From: a bacterium
Lineage (GTDB): Bacteria > Planctomycetota > Planctomycetia > Planctomycetales > Planctomycetaceae
Length of the DNA stretch: 64,000 nt
NCBI GenBank assembly: GCA_016125225.1
Contig: WGME01000012.1
Location: 62,001 to 126,000, forward strand
Reading direction: 5' to 3'
Part shown: positions 18,418 to 27,519 of the stretch, piece after piece
How positions within the stretch are numbered: position 1 is the stretch's first letter
Layout: each line of letters begins with the position of its first letter
Position numbers and translations under genes: made by a program
The notes under the pieces: model-generated
Databases searched by the model: none
Told to the model about the DNA's origin: nothing
The model's input: only the letters and a program-made list of their open reading frames with translations

Positions 18418-20190
18418 ATGTGTGACTGGCAACGGTCATTCCGGCTCATGATGGCAGCCGGCGTCGTGGGGGCAGGGATGCTCACAACCGTTTCCGCAGA
18501 CGAAAAGCCAGCGGATGATGCCGCCCGGCGATCGGCTGCGGTCGCGCTCAACTACAGCCGGGCCGCATTCCATCGCATCCGGCGGAATCCATCGCTGCGC
18601 GTCTTGGAAGAGGAACAGGAGAAGATCCTCAATCATCTCAATCTGAATGAGATTGCCGATGAAGAGGTGCTGAAGCTTTATTCCTCGGTGCTCGACGAGA
18701 TCGCACAGATTCAACTCGCTGATCGTGAACGTGAACTGCTGAAAGGGAAACATCGGCAGCAGTTTCAGTCGCAACTGGCCTTCAGTGCGCTCGCCTTATC
18801 AACGCAGATGGCGACCGCCCAATTCTCGTCGGCGGTGAAGACCGGGGCCACGAGCTGGTGGGACTTCCGCAACTTCTCGACCAATCGCGATCTCGATCTG
18901 CACCGCATCGATAAAGAGCGGATGAACAAACTGGTCGAGAAGTCGTCGAAGTTTCTCGATGTCTCATGGAAGATGGCCCGTGATCGGCAGATTCCCGATC
19001 GCTGGCTGGTGCGCGGTGATGATCTCGATCAGCTTGAAACGGCCTGGCAGGAACCCGACCCGACGGTGCGGCTGCGTGTGCTGAAGCGCATGGAACCGTT
19101 TATGGAATGCTATCCGCCGTATTGGTATTACGTCGCGCGGACCGAGCAGGCCTTGGGGCAGATGTCGCATGCGTCGCAGACCTATCAGCGGCTCGCCGTG
19201 ATTGGCAAGGGCCACTTCCGCAAAGACGAAATGCTCGCCGCGGGGCTGGCCAATCGGGCCTTGATATTGGCCTATTTGCAAGATGATCAAGCGGCGGAAG
19301 TCGCACGGCAGGCATTGGCTGCCTCTTCGGAAGTCTGGGAAGCGAACCTGATTTGTGCGTCGGTATTGCAACGGCATCACGACTATGACACCGCCGAAGA
19401 TGCCATCTTGCGGAATCTCGACGTCGAACTGGAAAGCCAGCAGAGCCGCATCGCGCTCGTCACTTTGTATCACGACTCCAATGATCGGACCAAACTCGCT
19501 CAGCAGATGTCGCAACTCGATGTGGTCAAGGCGTTGCCTGCCAATGTGCTTGCCCAATGTGCTGCCAAACTCGATGAATCGGAGACGCCGCCGTTGTTGG
19601 CGCAGGTGCTGGAACGGTCGCTGCAGGCCGCACCGCGTTACAACCTCGGCCGCGATGACCTCGTGATTCAGGCGACATCCAACTGGCAGTTGGAACGAGC
19701 CAGCCGGATTGCTTTGCAATGGGGCGACGGTGTGATCATCAATCCGAAACTGTCGCCGCAAGCTGACGTCATGACGGCGACCTTCGAGGGCATCGGTGAG
19801 TTCGCGTCGTACAATGGCCGCAATGAGGTGCCGATGTTATCGCTCACCATCGAATACCCCGACGCGGCGCCGGTGACGTTAACGCTGCAACTGGGTGCCC
19901 CGGCGGGTGCCGTTGGCGAAAATGGATCATCGCTTTTGATCGCAGCTCGTCGCGCTCCGGTCTATCGAGTCTCCAAATATGAACAGGAGCGGGTGCAACT
20001 CGCCGTGCATGCGGGGAGCATTCGAAATCTCCGGAGCGACGGTGTGCCCCAGATGGCCCGACCCGATCGCACTGAATCGGTGCCCTCCGCTCAACCGGTG
20101 GGCGTGACCTCGTTCCGGAATCTGAAGGCTGATGACCCGTATTTCATCACGCCGGAGATCGAGATTCCGCTTAGTTCACCCCTGAACTGA
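18418..20190 (+). CDS. secreted helical-repeat protein, function unknown
   Basis: Protein of 590 residues. A Sec-type signal peptide (RLMMAAGVVGAGMLTTVSA) is followed by a long alpha-helical region. From about residue 215 it has TPR-like helix pairs, for example YVARTEQALGQMSHASQTYQ, ADQAAE-type segments and DYDTAEDAILRNL. The C-terminal ~130 residues appear beta-rich (SPQADVMTATFEGIGEFASY). ATG 18418 is preferred to 18385 because AGGAG lies 11 bases upstream and the signal peptide starts there. It is followed on the same strand by the alpha/alpha-toroid protein. No function can be named. Confidence 0.75.
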   Translation: MCDWQRSFRLMMAAGVVGAGMLTTVSADEKPADDAARRSAAVALNYSRAAFHRIRRNPSLRVLEEEQEKILNHLNLNEIADEEVLKLYSSVLDEIAQIQLADRERELLKGKHRQQFQSQLAFSALALSTQMATAQFSSAVKTGATSWWDFRNFSTNRDLDLHRIDKERMNKLVEKSSKFLDVSWKMARDRQIPDRWLVRGDDLDQLETAWQEPDPTVRLRVLKRMEPFMECYPPYWYYVARTEQALGQMSHASQTYQRLAVIGKGHFRKDEMLAAGLANRALILAYLQDDQAAEVARQALAASSEVWEANLICASVLQRHHDYDTAEDAILRNLDVELESQQSRIALVTLYHDSNDRTKLAQQMSQLDVVKALPANVLAQCAAKLDESETPPLLAQVLERSLQAAPRYNLGRDDLVIQATSNWQLERASRIALQWGDGVIINPKLSPQADVMTATFEGIGEFASYNGRNEVPMLSLTIEYPDAAPVTLTLQLGAPAGAVGENGSSLLIAARRAPVYRVSKYEQERVQLAVHAGSIRNLRSDGVPQMARPDRTESVPSAQPVGVTSFRNLKADDPYFITPEIEIPLSSPLN

Positions 20191-20335
20191 GCTGGAAAAT
20201 TGTCAGAATGGCACTGTGCCTTTGCGGGATTCACGGGAATGGTACCGGACGAGATGGACGGCTTTGCAATCGGGCCGATACGATGAAGGCCTCGTCGCTC
20301 GGTACCCATATCATCCTGAAACCTGTCTCGCTGAC

Positions 20336-21910
20336 ATGGCTCCAGTCAATTCGGATTCCATTGAACAAGTGGAAAGCGAGCCAGTCACGGACTCGCCTGC
20401 GGCCGAATCGTTGCCTCGTCGTCGGCGACGGTTGTCCCCGTCGGTCCTCGAAACTGTCAGACGTTTGCAAGACCGCAAGGTCGATTGGAAACGCTGGCTC
20501 AGTACCACGGCACTCAGTGCTCTGGTTCACGCCATAGTTCTATTCGTCTGTGCGCTGGTTGTGATTCAGCATCCCGATTTTGAGGAACTGGTGTCATCGA
20601 TTGTCCGTATGGAAAATGGCCGCGATGATCCGCTGGTGGAACAGGTCGAGATTACGCCGGACAACCTGTTGGATGAGGTACAGGAAAGCCAGCCGGTGAT
20701 GAATGTCTCGGAAGTTCTCGCGAATTCCCAGTCTCCCGTGGCATTGAACATCAATGATCTCGATCCGACGGTGATGATCGATGAAACGTCGCTGGAAGGG
20801 CTGGCCAAGCTCGACTTCAGCAACGAAACCTCCGGGCGGACCGCCGCTGCCCGGGCCGCGATGGTGAAGAAATTCGGTGGCAATTCGGCGAGTGAAGCGG
20901 CGGTGGCCTCAGGTTTGAAATGGCTGGCGGCCCATCAGTTTGAAGATGGCGGCTGGTCCTTCGATCACGGGGCTCACCCCGACTGTAACGGGGAGTGCAA
21001 CCAGCCGGGCACCATGACGGAGTGCCGCATCGCCGCCACCGGGTTGGCGTTGCTGGCCTATCTGGGCGGGGGACACACACCGACCGAAGGGAACTATCAG
21101 CGGCAGGTCAAATCTGGTCTGGAGTTCCTCGTGAAGTCCGGGAAACTGACCTCCGGCGGTTTCGATCTGCGTGGAGAACTCGCCTCGAATCATGGGCATG
21201 CCGCGTTCTATTCGCATGGCATTGCCACGATTGCCTTGTGTGAAGCCTATGCTCTCACCCATGACGAAACCTTGAAGGCCCGTGCTCAGGCAGCCATCAA
21301 TTTCATTCTGGCGTCGCAAGATTTCCGTTCGGGAGGGTGGCGGTATCAGCCGCAGGAAGCCGGTGATACTTCCGTCGTCGGCTGGCAGATGATGGCCTTG
21401 CAAAGTGGACGGAATGCCGGTCTGCAGGTGCCCTTCCAATCCATCAAAATGGTGGAACGCTATCTGAATTCGAAGCAGAGCAACCGCGGCTCACAGTATG
21501 CCTATCTGGAAGCGGATCAACCGACACCCCCGATGACGGCTGTTGGTCTGTTGTGCCGGATGTATCTCGGTTGGAATCAGCGTGAAGCTCGGTTGCGTTT
21601 GGGAGTGTTGTACCTCGATGGTCAGAAACCCTCCCGGAATAACATGTACTACAATTACTACGCGACGCAGGTACTGCATCACTGGGGTGGGGAAGAATGG
21701 ACCCGGTGGAATAATGTGATGCGTGATCAACTCATCCAGACGCAACGGACCGAAAAGGACGGCCACCTGGCGGGAAGCTGGGATATTGCCGATCCCCACG
21801 GCAGCAGCGGCGGACGACTCTACATGACCTGCCTCGCGGTGATGACACTCGAAGTCTACTACCGGCACTTGCCGTTATACCAACGCGACAAGTTGAAGGT
21901 GGAGTACTGA
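20336..21910 (+). CDS. membrane-anchored prenyltransferase/squalene-cyclase-like alpha/alpha-toroid protein
   Basis: About 524 residues. An Arg-rich cytoplasmic segment (PRRRRRLSPS) is followed by one transmembrane helix (LSALVHAIVLFVCALVVI) and a linker of about 100 residues. A C-terminal toroid domain then shows repeated QW-like motifs: AAHQFEDGGWSFD, ASQDFRSGGWRYQ, GDTSVVGWQMMALQSG and YYNYYATQVLHHWGGEEW. The DxDD acid motif of squalene-hopene cyclases is not seen, so terpene cyclase activity is doubtful; such planctomycete proteins are usually annotated only by fold. The start is uncertain: GTG at 20216 is also in frame, and no strong ribosome-binding site supports either. Confidence 0.78.
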   Translation: MAPVNSDSIEQVESEPVTDSPAAESLPRRRRRLSPSVLETVRRLQDRKVDWKRWLSTTALSALVHAIVLFVCALVVIQHPDFEELVSSIVRMENGRDDPLVEQVEITPDNLLDEVQESQPVMNVSEVLANSQSPVALNINDLDPTVMIDETSLEGLAKLDFSNETSGRTAAARAAMVKKFGGNSASEAAVASGLKWLAAHQFEDGGWSFDHGAHPDCNGECNQPGTMTECRIAATGLALLAYLGGGHTPTEGNYQRQVKSGLEFLVKSGKLTSGGFDLRGELASNHGHAAFYSHGIATIALCEAYALTHDETLKARAQAAINFILASQDFRSGGWRYQPQEAGDTSVVGWQMMALQSGRNAGLQVPFQSIKMVERYLNSKQSNRGSQYAYLEADQPTPPMTAVGLLCRMYLGWNQREARLRLGVLYLDGQKPSRNNMYYNYYATQVLHHWGGEEWTRWNNVMRDQLIQTQRTEKDGHLAGSWDIADPHGSSGGRLYMTCLAVMTLEVYYRHLPLYQRDKLKVEY

Positions 21911-22068
21911 TGAGTCGAGAGCTGAGAGTCAAGAGCTAAGTGGCAGAGGCAGGAATCAAACTCAGATCAGGACATCGTCTTCCTGTCGGGGCCGAGATAC
22001 CGGCAGTCCCGCCACCTTGTCACTTAGCTCTCAGCACCGGCCACTCGCCACTTGACCGTATCGCATGC

Positions 22069-23166
22069 TCATGCCGTCAGCCCGAGATCTTCATAGATCG
22101 CTTCATTCAGTTGGCGGCAGCGGCGGTTGTGCTGGGGTTCGCCTGGGCGTCCGTTGAAGACGTAGGCGACAATCAGGTCCCGTTGCGGATCGTAAAACCC
22201 TTGCGAGGACTGGGCACCGCCGTGACCGAAGGTGTCCGGCGAGGCGTATTTCCCGTAGCCATAGGGAACTGTGGCAGCTCCGTAGGTGTTGGAATCAATC
22301 ACGAAGCCGAGGCCGAAGTCGACCTTGTGCTGAAAAGTGAGATCAAACTGCCCAATGCGATGTCGTCGTGTGATTTCGGCGACGGTCGTAGGTTGTAGAA
22401 CCCGACCATTCATCCCTTGGCCCTGTTGCCGGAGCATATCATAAAATTTAGTCAGATCACGGATTGGCCCGCAAACGCTGCTGCCGGGCGAAGGGCGGGA
22501 AACACGCGGCGGTTGATGCCAGTCGAGCGGTTTCAATCCCTCGGGAGTGCGTTCATACATCGGGGCCAGTCGGTTACCAAGGTTGGCTTGTTCTTCCGGC
22601 GAAAGGGCCAACCGGGTCTCGGTCATCCCAGAGGGAGTGAAGATGCGGTTGGCCAGGATTTCGACAATCGGTTGCCCATCGCAGCGCTGCAGGATTTCGC
22701 CCAAAATAAACCACGTGGAGGCCACATGGTAACCCGGCGTCTCTCCCGGAATGGCGCCGGGATCGAGAATGGCGGCGCAAACTCGACGAACGCTTTCTTC
22801 CCAATCGCATTCGGGCCAACCATAGTCGACCTGGCGTAAGCCGGCCGTGTGAGTGAGCAGGTGCTGAATGGTGATCGCCTCTTTGCCTCCCGCTGCAAAC
22901 TCCGGAATGAACTCACAGACTCGGCTATCCCATTGACAGCGGCCCTGTTCCACAAGTTGGGCAATCGCCACAGCCGTGAGTGGTTTCCCGGCAGATAACC
23001 ACGGCAGCCAGTCATCGGTCGTTAAAGGGCACCCGGGAAAAGCCTCGCCCCAGGCGAGATCGGCAACGGTCATACCACGGTGCGAGACCCACAATTGCAG
23101 CCCATAGTGAAGTCCCCGGTCACGGCCCGTCTCAAAGACGTTCAAGGTGTGCGACCACTGGCTCAT
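22069..23166 (-). CDS. serine hydrolase, beta-lactamase class C / esterase-like
   Basis: Protein of 365 residues with the fold of class C beta-lactamases, DD-peptidases and family VIII esterases. The nucleophile motif SxxK is Ser58-Ala-Gly-Lys61 in WLSAGKPLTAVAIAQLVEQG. A possible YxN/YxS-type element occurs at GYHVASTWFILGEILQ, and an HGG triad near the end (FGHGGAQSSQGFYD) stands where KTG is found in lactamases. No signal peptide is seen, so it may be cytoplasmic. ATG 23166 is used; the frame starts at a TTG 12 bases earlier. It is monocistronic on the minus strand. True beta-lactamase activity is unlikely on motif grounds. Confidence 0.85.
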   Translation of the reverse strand: MSQWSHTLNVFETGRDRGLHYGLQLWVSHRGMTVADLAWGEAFPGCPLTTDDWLPWLSAGKPLTAVAIAQLVEQGRCQWDSRVCEFIPEFAAGGKEAITIQHLLTHTAGLRQVDYGWPECDWEESVRRVCAAILDPGAIPGETPGYHVASTWFILGEILQRCDGQPIVEILANRIFTPSGMTETRLALSPEEQANLGNRLAPMYERTPEGLKPLDWHQPPRVSRPSPGSSVCGPIRDLTKFYDMLRQQGQGMNGRVLQPTTVAEITRRHRIGQFDLTFQHKVDFGLGFVIDSNTYGAATVPYGYGKYASPDTFGHGGAQSSQGFYDPQRDLIVAYVFNGRPGEPQHNRRCRQLNEAIYEDLGLTA

Positions 23167-23927
23167 CGGCAAAGTCAAATCCGCATCTCCCGGAAGGAGG
23201 CAATAACGATTCGGGTTTCAGTGGGCATCATCAACGGGAGCGGGCGGGTTGGTCAACCGCCCGGATGTCTGATTGAGACGACTGGATTCGTTGACTCTGC
23301 GGGTTGCGGCGAGATTGCAAGCGGGGGATGGGCTGCTCTCGTATGAGGGACGCAAGGCTGACACGGATTTTCCTGTTAATCTTGGGGTGTCATAACAGGC
23401 ACGTTCGGAACTTCAGGAAAGGGCGCTAGGAAGTCCCCTAGTTTGCGTCTTCGTGTCTATTGTGATTGGCCTCGCTCGGAAAAAACGGTCTTTTTGCCGT
23501 CAAAGTCGCATGCATTTTAACCAGGTGGCACAGGCGACAATGTCGCGTTAGAAATCGACGTAAGTAATTTGCAATTTAACGACTTGCGAGATTCAAGGCG
23601 TCTTGCATGGGAATCCGATCATTGGGGCTAGTCCCGCCATATGCAAACTGCCTCGAAACCGGATTGTGATCACGGAGCGAGCCAGGCCGGGACTGCCAGG
23701 TCCAACGGGCAGGCTCGCCCGTATCACCTGCGGTTACGTGTTAACGGTCGGAGCTTGGTGAAAGCGTGAAGGGAAGGTCGCTGTCGGAATTCGACGCGCG
23801 TCGCCAGTGGCGACAGACCAGAGGCGGAATGGTTCGTTGCCGCCGGGTGTTCTGACAGAGGACCGCACGACTTTCACAGGTCATGACGACCAGGTTCGAG
23901 ATTCCCAAGGGAAGGAGACGTTGCTCT
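23167..23927. other. long non-coding region upstream of the Cys-rich protein
   Basis: About 760 bases with no believable gene. A hairpin ACGGGC-AGGCTC-GCCCGT is at 23705-23722. Short AT-rich patches (around 23510-23580) may contain the promoter of the strongly structured gene that follows. The ribosome-binding site AAGGAG at 23912-23917 lies 10 bases before ATG 23928. Confidence 0.4.
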
Positions 23928-25142
23928 ATGTGGATCAAGATGAGTGGCGCACTGCTCGCCGCGATGAGCATGATCAACCTGGCGAACGCCGGGCTGCTCG
24001 GCTCAAAGATGAGCTGCGGTGCCGAAAAGGGATGTGGTTGTGCATCGACATGCCAACCTGCTTGTTGCAAGCCGGTGATTGTGAAGCCTTGCTGCCCGAA
24101 CGTGTATACGTATCAGCGCAAGTGCTCGGACATCAAGCCGCCTTGCTGTGACACCTGCTGCCCGCCGGCCACCTGCTGTGCCCCGGCTGCTGCCCCGACC
24201 GCTTGCGGTCCTGCTGCTTGTGCCCCGGCTTGTGCGGCTCCTGCCGCCTGTGCTCCGGCTTGTGCAGCTCCCGCTGCCTGTGCCCCGGCTCCTGCTGCTT
24301 GTGCCCCGGCCTGTGCGGCTCCCGCCGCCTGTGCTCCGGCCCCGGCTGCTTGTGCTCCGGCCTGTGCCGCTCCTGCTGCTGCCTGTGCTCCGGCCGCTTG
24401 TGCCCCGGCTTGTGCAGCTCCCGCTGCCAGCTGTGCTCCCGCGACCTGTGCTGCTCCGTGTGCCCCGGCCTGTGCCGCTCCGGCGACCTGTGCCCCGGCT
24501 TGCTGCAGCACCAAAGTTAAGGGTGGCCTGCTGAGCGGTCTGTTCAAGAAGACCAAGATGGACTGCGGTAGCTGCAACACCTGCGCTGCTCCGGCTGCTT
24601 GCACCCCGGCCTCTTGTGCCGCTCCGTGCGAAACCCGCTGCTGCAACGCTGATCCTTGCGAAGTTGCGACGCTGATCTACCAATCGCAAACCGCTTGCTA
24701 CGCCAAGGATCGTCGCTCGGCCATCCACAAGCTGGGTGACAAGTTCGACTGCATCTGCAACCCCGAAATCATGACGGCCTTCATCGTTGGACTCAACGAT
24801 TGCGACGAACGCGTTCGCCGCAAGGCCGCCGACGAAATCGGCGATCAGATCCGCAAGAACTGCTGCTGCTGCCCCGAAGTGGTTGCCGCTCTGACCTGTG
24901 CTCTGGCTGACTGCGACAAGCACGTTGTCAAGCAAGCCACCGAAGCCCTGGAACTGTGCGGTTACGAAGTGGTTGACGGCTGCTGCGATCCTTGTGCCGC
25001 TACCTGCACCACCGGTGCTTGTGGCAGCAACGGTTGTGCTCCCGCCGCCGCTCCGATGGCCCCGGCCGCTCCGGCTCCGGTGCCCCCGATGACCACCAAT
25101 CGCAACAGCGGTTTGGGTCAGCTCCTCGGTCTCCTGGACTAG
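23928..25142 (+). CDS. secreted Ala-Pro-Cys repeat protein with HEAT-like C-terminal region
   Basis: About 404 residues with roughly 60 cysteines. A signal peptide (MSGALLAAMSMINLANA) is followed by a Cys-cluster region (CCPNVYTYQRKC, CCDTCCPPATCC). Next comes a low-complexity block with six copies of CAPACAAP, a second small Cys-rich block, and a helical segment resembling HEAT repeats (RRSAIHKLGDKFDC; DERVRRKAADEIGDQIRK; DKHVVKQATEALELCG) that is itself studded with Cys. It ends in a Pro/Ala tail. ATG 23928 is fixed by AAGGAG 10 bases upstream. Planctomycete cell walls are known to be proteinaceous and Cys-rich; a structural envelope role is inferred, not shown. A terminator follows the stop. 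Confidence 0.85.
   Translation: MWIKMSGALLAAMSMINLANAGLLGSKMSCGAEKGCGCASTCQPACCKPVIVKPCCPNVYTYQRKCSDIKPPCCDTCCPPATCCAPAAAPTACGPAACAPACAAPAACAPACAAPAACAPAPAACAPACAAPAACAPAPAACAPACAAPAAACAPAACAPACAAPAASCAPATCAAPCAPACAAPATCAPACCSTKVKGGLLSGLFKKTKMDCGSCNTCAAPAACTPASCAAPCETRCCNADPCEVATLIYQSQTACYAKDRRSAIHKLGDKFDCICNPEIMTAFIVGLNDCDERVRRKAADEIGDQIRKNCCCCPEVVAALTCALADCDKHVVKQATEALELCGYEVVDGCCDPCAATCTTGACGSNGCAPAAAPMAPAAPAPVPPMTTNRNSGLGQLLGLLD
24180..24513 (+). repeat. degenerate tandem coding repeat (Ala-Cys-Ala-Pro units)
   Basis: Tandem DNA units built on GCTTGTGCCCCGGC, GCTCCTGCC and variants encode CAPACAAP and CAPAPAA. Unit lengths alternate, and third positions differ between units. The protein repeat is therefore better conserved than the DNA, consistent with selection on the protein. 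Confidence 0.8.
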
Positions 25143-25192
25143 TTCCAGCAGATCGATGACCAACCCGGTCCATCGTGATTGATTGATAACGG

Positions 25193-25230
25193 AAGCCCAG
25201 AGATTTCGGTCTCTGGGCTTCTGTGTTTTT
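25193..25230 (+). terminator. rho-independent terminator of the Cys-rich protein gene
   Basis: The inverted repeat AAGCCCAGAGA / TCTCTGGGCTT flanks the loop TTTCGG at 25193-25220. CTGTGTTTTT follows on the + strand, about 50 bases after the stop. Confidence 0.85.
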
Positions 25231-25282
25231 GGGGCCAATAATGAAAAGCCGCCACCGCCGCATGGCGGGCATTCCGCGTCTG

Positions 25283-26500
25283 TCACTCCGTGTCATTCAC
25301 AACCGCTTCCACCCGGCTGATCACTTCGCCATCGGGCAGCAAGGTCGAGAGCGCATCGCCAATTCGTACCTGTTCGACGGAACGAATCAGCTCCCCGTCA
25401 GGATGCTGCTTGGTCAGCGAATATCCCCGGCTGAGGACGCCCAACGGGCTGAGTGCTTCCAACTGAGCGGCGGCGGCTTCTAGTTGCTGTTGAGCCAGCA
25501 CGACCTTCGCGCGACTCGCCCGTTGCAACCGTTGCTGCAACTCGTCCAGTAACCGCTGTTGCTCATGAATGCGGTCCATCGGTCGTGTGAAACAGCGGCG
25601 ACCGGCGATCCCATCCAGTTGCAGCCGTGCCCGTGCTGCCCGTTGCTTCAAGCCATTCGGCAATCGGCTGCGAATCTGATCCAATTGCTGCCGCATCTCC
25701 TCACACGAGGGGACCACCAACTCGGCAGCTTCACTCGGTGTCAACGCCCGGCGATCGGCCACGAGGTCGGCAATGGTCACATCGATCTCATGACCGACGG
25801 CACTGACCACGGGAATCTTGCAGGCTACAATCGCGCGAGCGACCAGTTCGGTATTGAAGGCCCATAAGTCTTCGAGACTTCCCCCGCCGCGACCGGTGAT
25901 TACCACATCCACCTCAGGGATGCGATGCACATAAGCCAGGGCGGCGGCGATTTGCGGGGCCGCTTCATCACCTTGAACAGCGACAGGCAGCACAACGATA
26001 TCGACTAGCGGCCAACGGCGTGACAACACCTGCAGCATGTCGCGGACCGCAGCCCCCTGAGCACTGGTGATGAGTGCGACCCGACGAGGAAACCGTGGCA
26101 ACGGACGTTTTCGATCGGGTTCGAAGAGTCCTTCCGCAGCCAGTTTTTCCTGCAACTGCCGCAACGCGAGCTCAAGCGCACCCATGCCCTGCGGTTGCAG
26201 CGATTGACAGACAATCTGATAGTTGCCCCGGGGCGGATAGACTTCGATGCCCCCACGTGCGATCACCTCCATGCCATCACGCAGATCGAACTTGAGGCGT
26301 TGAGCGGCGGTTCGCCACATCACGGCTTTCAACTGAGCCGCTTCATCTTTCAAAGTGAAGTACAAATGCCCCGACCCGGCACGCGTCAGGTTGGACACTT
26401 CCCCCGCAACCCACACATCGGGAAAGCACTGTTCAACAACCCCGCGCAAGACCTGCGTCAAATCATGAACGGAGAGAATGACCGGGGCATCATCAGACAT
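25283..26500 (-). CDS. xseA: exodeoxyribonuclease VII large subunit
   Basis: Catalytic subunit of exonuclease VII, 405 residues, which with XseB degrades single-stranded DNA in repair and recombination. The N-terminal OB-fold shows DVWVAGEVSNLTRAGSGHLYFTLKD in pieces. The catalytic core has RVALITSAQGAAVRDMLQVL, PAVQGDEAAPQI and the hallmark DVVITGRGGGSLEDLWAFN, then VVSAVGHEIDVTIADLVADRR. A coiled-coil C-terminal part (QQRLLDELQQRLQRASRAK) and the conserved LSPLGVLSRGYSLT close it. Length is slightly shorter than E. coli XseA (456). The small subunit xseB is not adjacent. Confidence 0.96.
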   Translation of the reverse strand: MSDDAPVILSVHDLTQVLRGVVEQCFPDVWVAGEVSNLTRAGSGHLYFTLKDEAAQLKAVMWRTAAQRLKFDLRDGMEVIARGGIEVYPPRGNYQIVCQSLQPQGMGALELALRQLQEKLAAEGLFEPDRKRPLPRFPRRVALITSAQGAAVRDMLQVLSRRWPLVDIVVLPVAVQGDEAAPQIAAALAYVHRIPEVDVVITGRGGGSLEDLWAFNTELVARAIVACKIPVVSAVGHEIDVTIADLVADRRALTPSEAAELVVPSCEEMRQQLDQIRSRLPNGLKQRAARARLQLDGIAGRRCFTRPMDRIHEQQRLLDELQQRLQRASRAKVVLAQQQLEAAAAQLEALSPLGVLSRGYSLTKQHPDGELIRSVEQVRIGDALSTLLPDGEVISRVEAVVNDTE

Positions 26501-26570
26501 GGGTTCGAATCAACTTATGGAAGCAGTTTTGTGGCACGCCCTGACTTCAGGAGCGGTGTGGTCGTTCCGT

Positions 26571-27362
26571 TTACGTGCCCAGCAATATGCGGCGGACATG
26601 CCGCAGTCCTCTGGCGATGTCGCCCGGTTGATCGTCTCCTTGAGAGCGGAGAGCGGTGACCCAGCCGCGGTAATCCATCTCGCCCAACAGGGCGATCACC
26701 TCGGCCCAATCGACGACACCTTGACCAACCGGTACTTCCGCACCACCGCCGGCCAGATCCCGCAGGCCATCCCGCAATTGCAGATGGACGACGCTGTCGT
26801 GGACTTCCCGCAAGGCATCCGGGACCGATAACCCCATCATCGCACAATGGGCTGGATCGAAATCGATGCCCACCGGTCCGGTTTTGATGTGGGACAGTAA
26901 CGAGCGGACCGCTGCCGGTGATTCGACCGTGGGAGTGATTGCGAGGACGACGCCCACGTGGTTGCCGTGGGTCGCCAGATCATTCAGCACTTCCCGCAGA
27001 ATCTGTCCCGGGCCTTCATCTAGCGATTCCGGAATCCGACCAATGCGGAAGCAGAGGGTGCGGATTTTCAATTGGGCAGCGAAGTTCATCGCCTGTCTCA
27101 GAAATGCGAGGCGTGGTTCCATCGTCGCCTGGTCGTACAGCGGATGCCGTAACGGAATCCAGCCCGATGCCAGTTCCAGACCCCGTTCACGTAGCCGATG
27201 CAGAAAATCGCGCCGGCCGCTTTCGGTGAGAGAGTCCGGGGGATATTCGTTGCGTAAATCGAGCTGCAGCCCGGCGACATCCAACGACTGCACAGCCGTC
27301 AGCAAGTCGGCGAAGGGGAGTTTCCAGCAGCGCGAAGCCACTGCGAGTCGTAACGGTTGCAT
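26571..27362 (-). CDS. sugar phosphate isomerase/epimerase-like TIM-barrel protein
   Basis: Protein of 263 residues resembling the AP-endonuclease family 2 / xylose-isomerase-like TIM barrels. It begins RLAVASRCWKLPFADLLTAV, continues with GLQLDLRNEYP and has VGIDFDPAHCAMMG, the characteristic late strand with Asp/His ligands. SVVHLQLRD and MDYRGWVTALRS end the barrel. Metal-dependent sugar isomerisation is the usual role; some members are dehydratases. ATG 27362 is chosen because the barrel starts there; the open frame upstream to 27521 is unsupported. It is divergent from the secreted glycosidase-like gene, suggesting a shared promoter region and common carbohydrate theme. Confidence 0.8.
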   Translation of the reverse strand: MQPLRLAVASRCWKLPFADLLTAVQSLDVAGLQLDLRNEYPPDSLTESGRRDFLHRLRERGLELASGWIPLRHPLYDQATMEPRLAFLRQAMNFAAQLKIRTLCFRIGRIPESLDEGPGQILREVLNDLATHGNHVGVVLAITPTVESPAAVRSLLSHIKTGPVGIDFDPAHCAMMGLSVPDALREVHDSVVHLQLRDGLRDLAGGGAEVPVGQGVVDWAEVIALLGEMDYRGWVTALRSQGDDQPGDIARGLRHVRRILLGT

Positions 27363-27519
27363 AAGACCGATCGGTTGTAGGGGAATGGGGAACAGGCAGC
27401 GGTTGCAATCGTCATAGCCGCTGCAAATCCTGTCATGAACACACCTCTGGAGGTGGCGTCGGATCTGGTCGATACCCCTCGATGCGTGTCCATCGATCAC
27501 AACACATGAATTCCCCGCC

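Noticed and set aside
24180-24513. Tandem repeats that could suggest a CRISPR-like array
   Set aside because: Units are contiguous, variable in length and translate to a continuous protein repeat; there are no unique spacers.
24003-25286. Minus-strand open frame of 427 codons rich in Ser, Gly, Thr and Arg
   Set aside because: It is the mirror of the Ala-Pro-Cys coding repeat; the plus frame has a signal peptide, ribosome-binding site, HEAT-like tail and terminator, so the minus frame is a shadow.
26500-26520. GGTTCGAATC resembling a tRNA T-loop
   Set aside because: The flanking bases cannot form the T-stem or acceptor stem and the site lies at the start of xseA.
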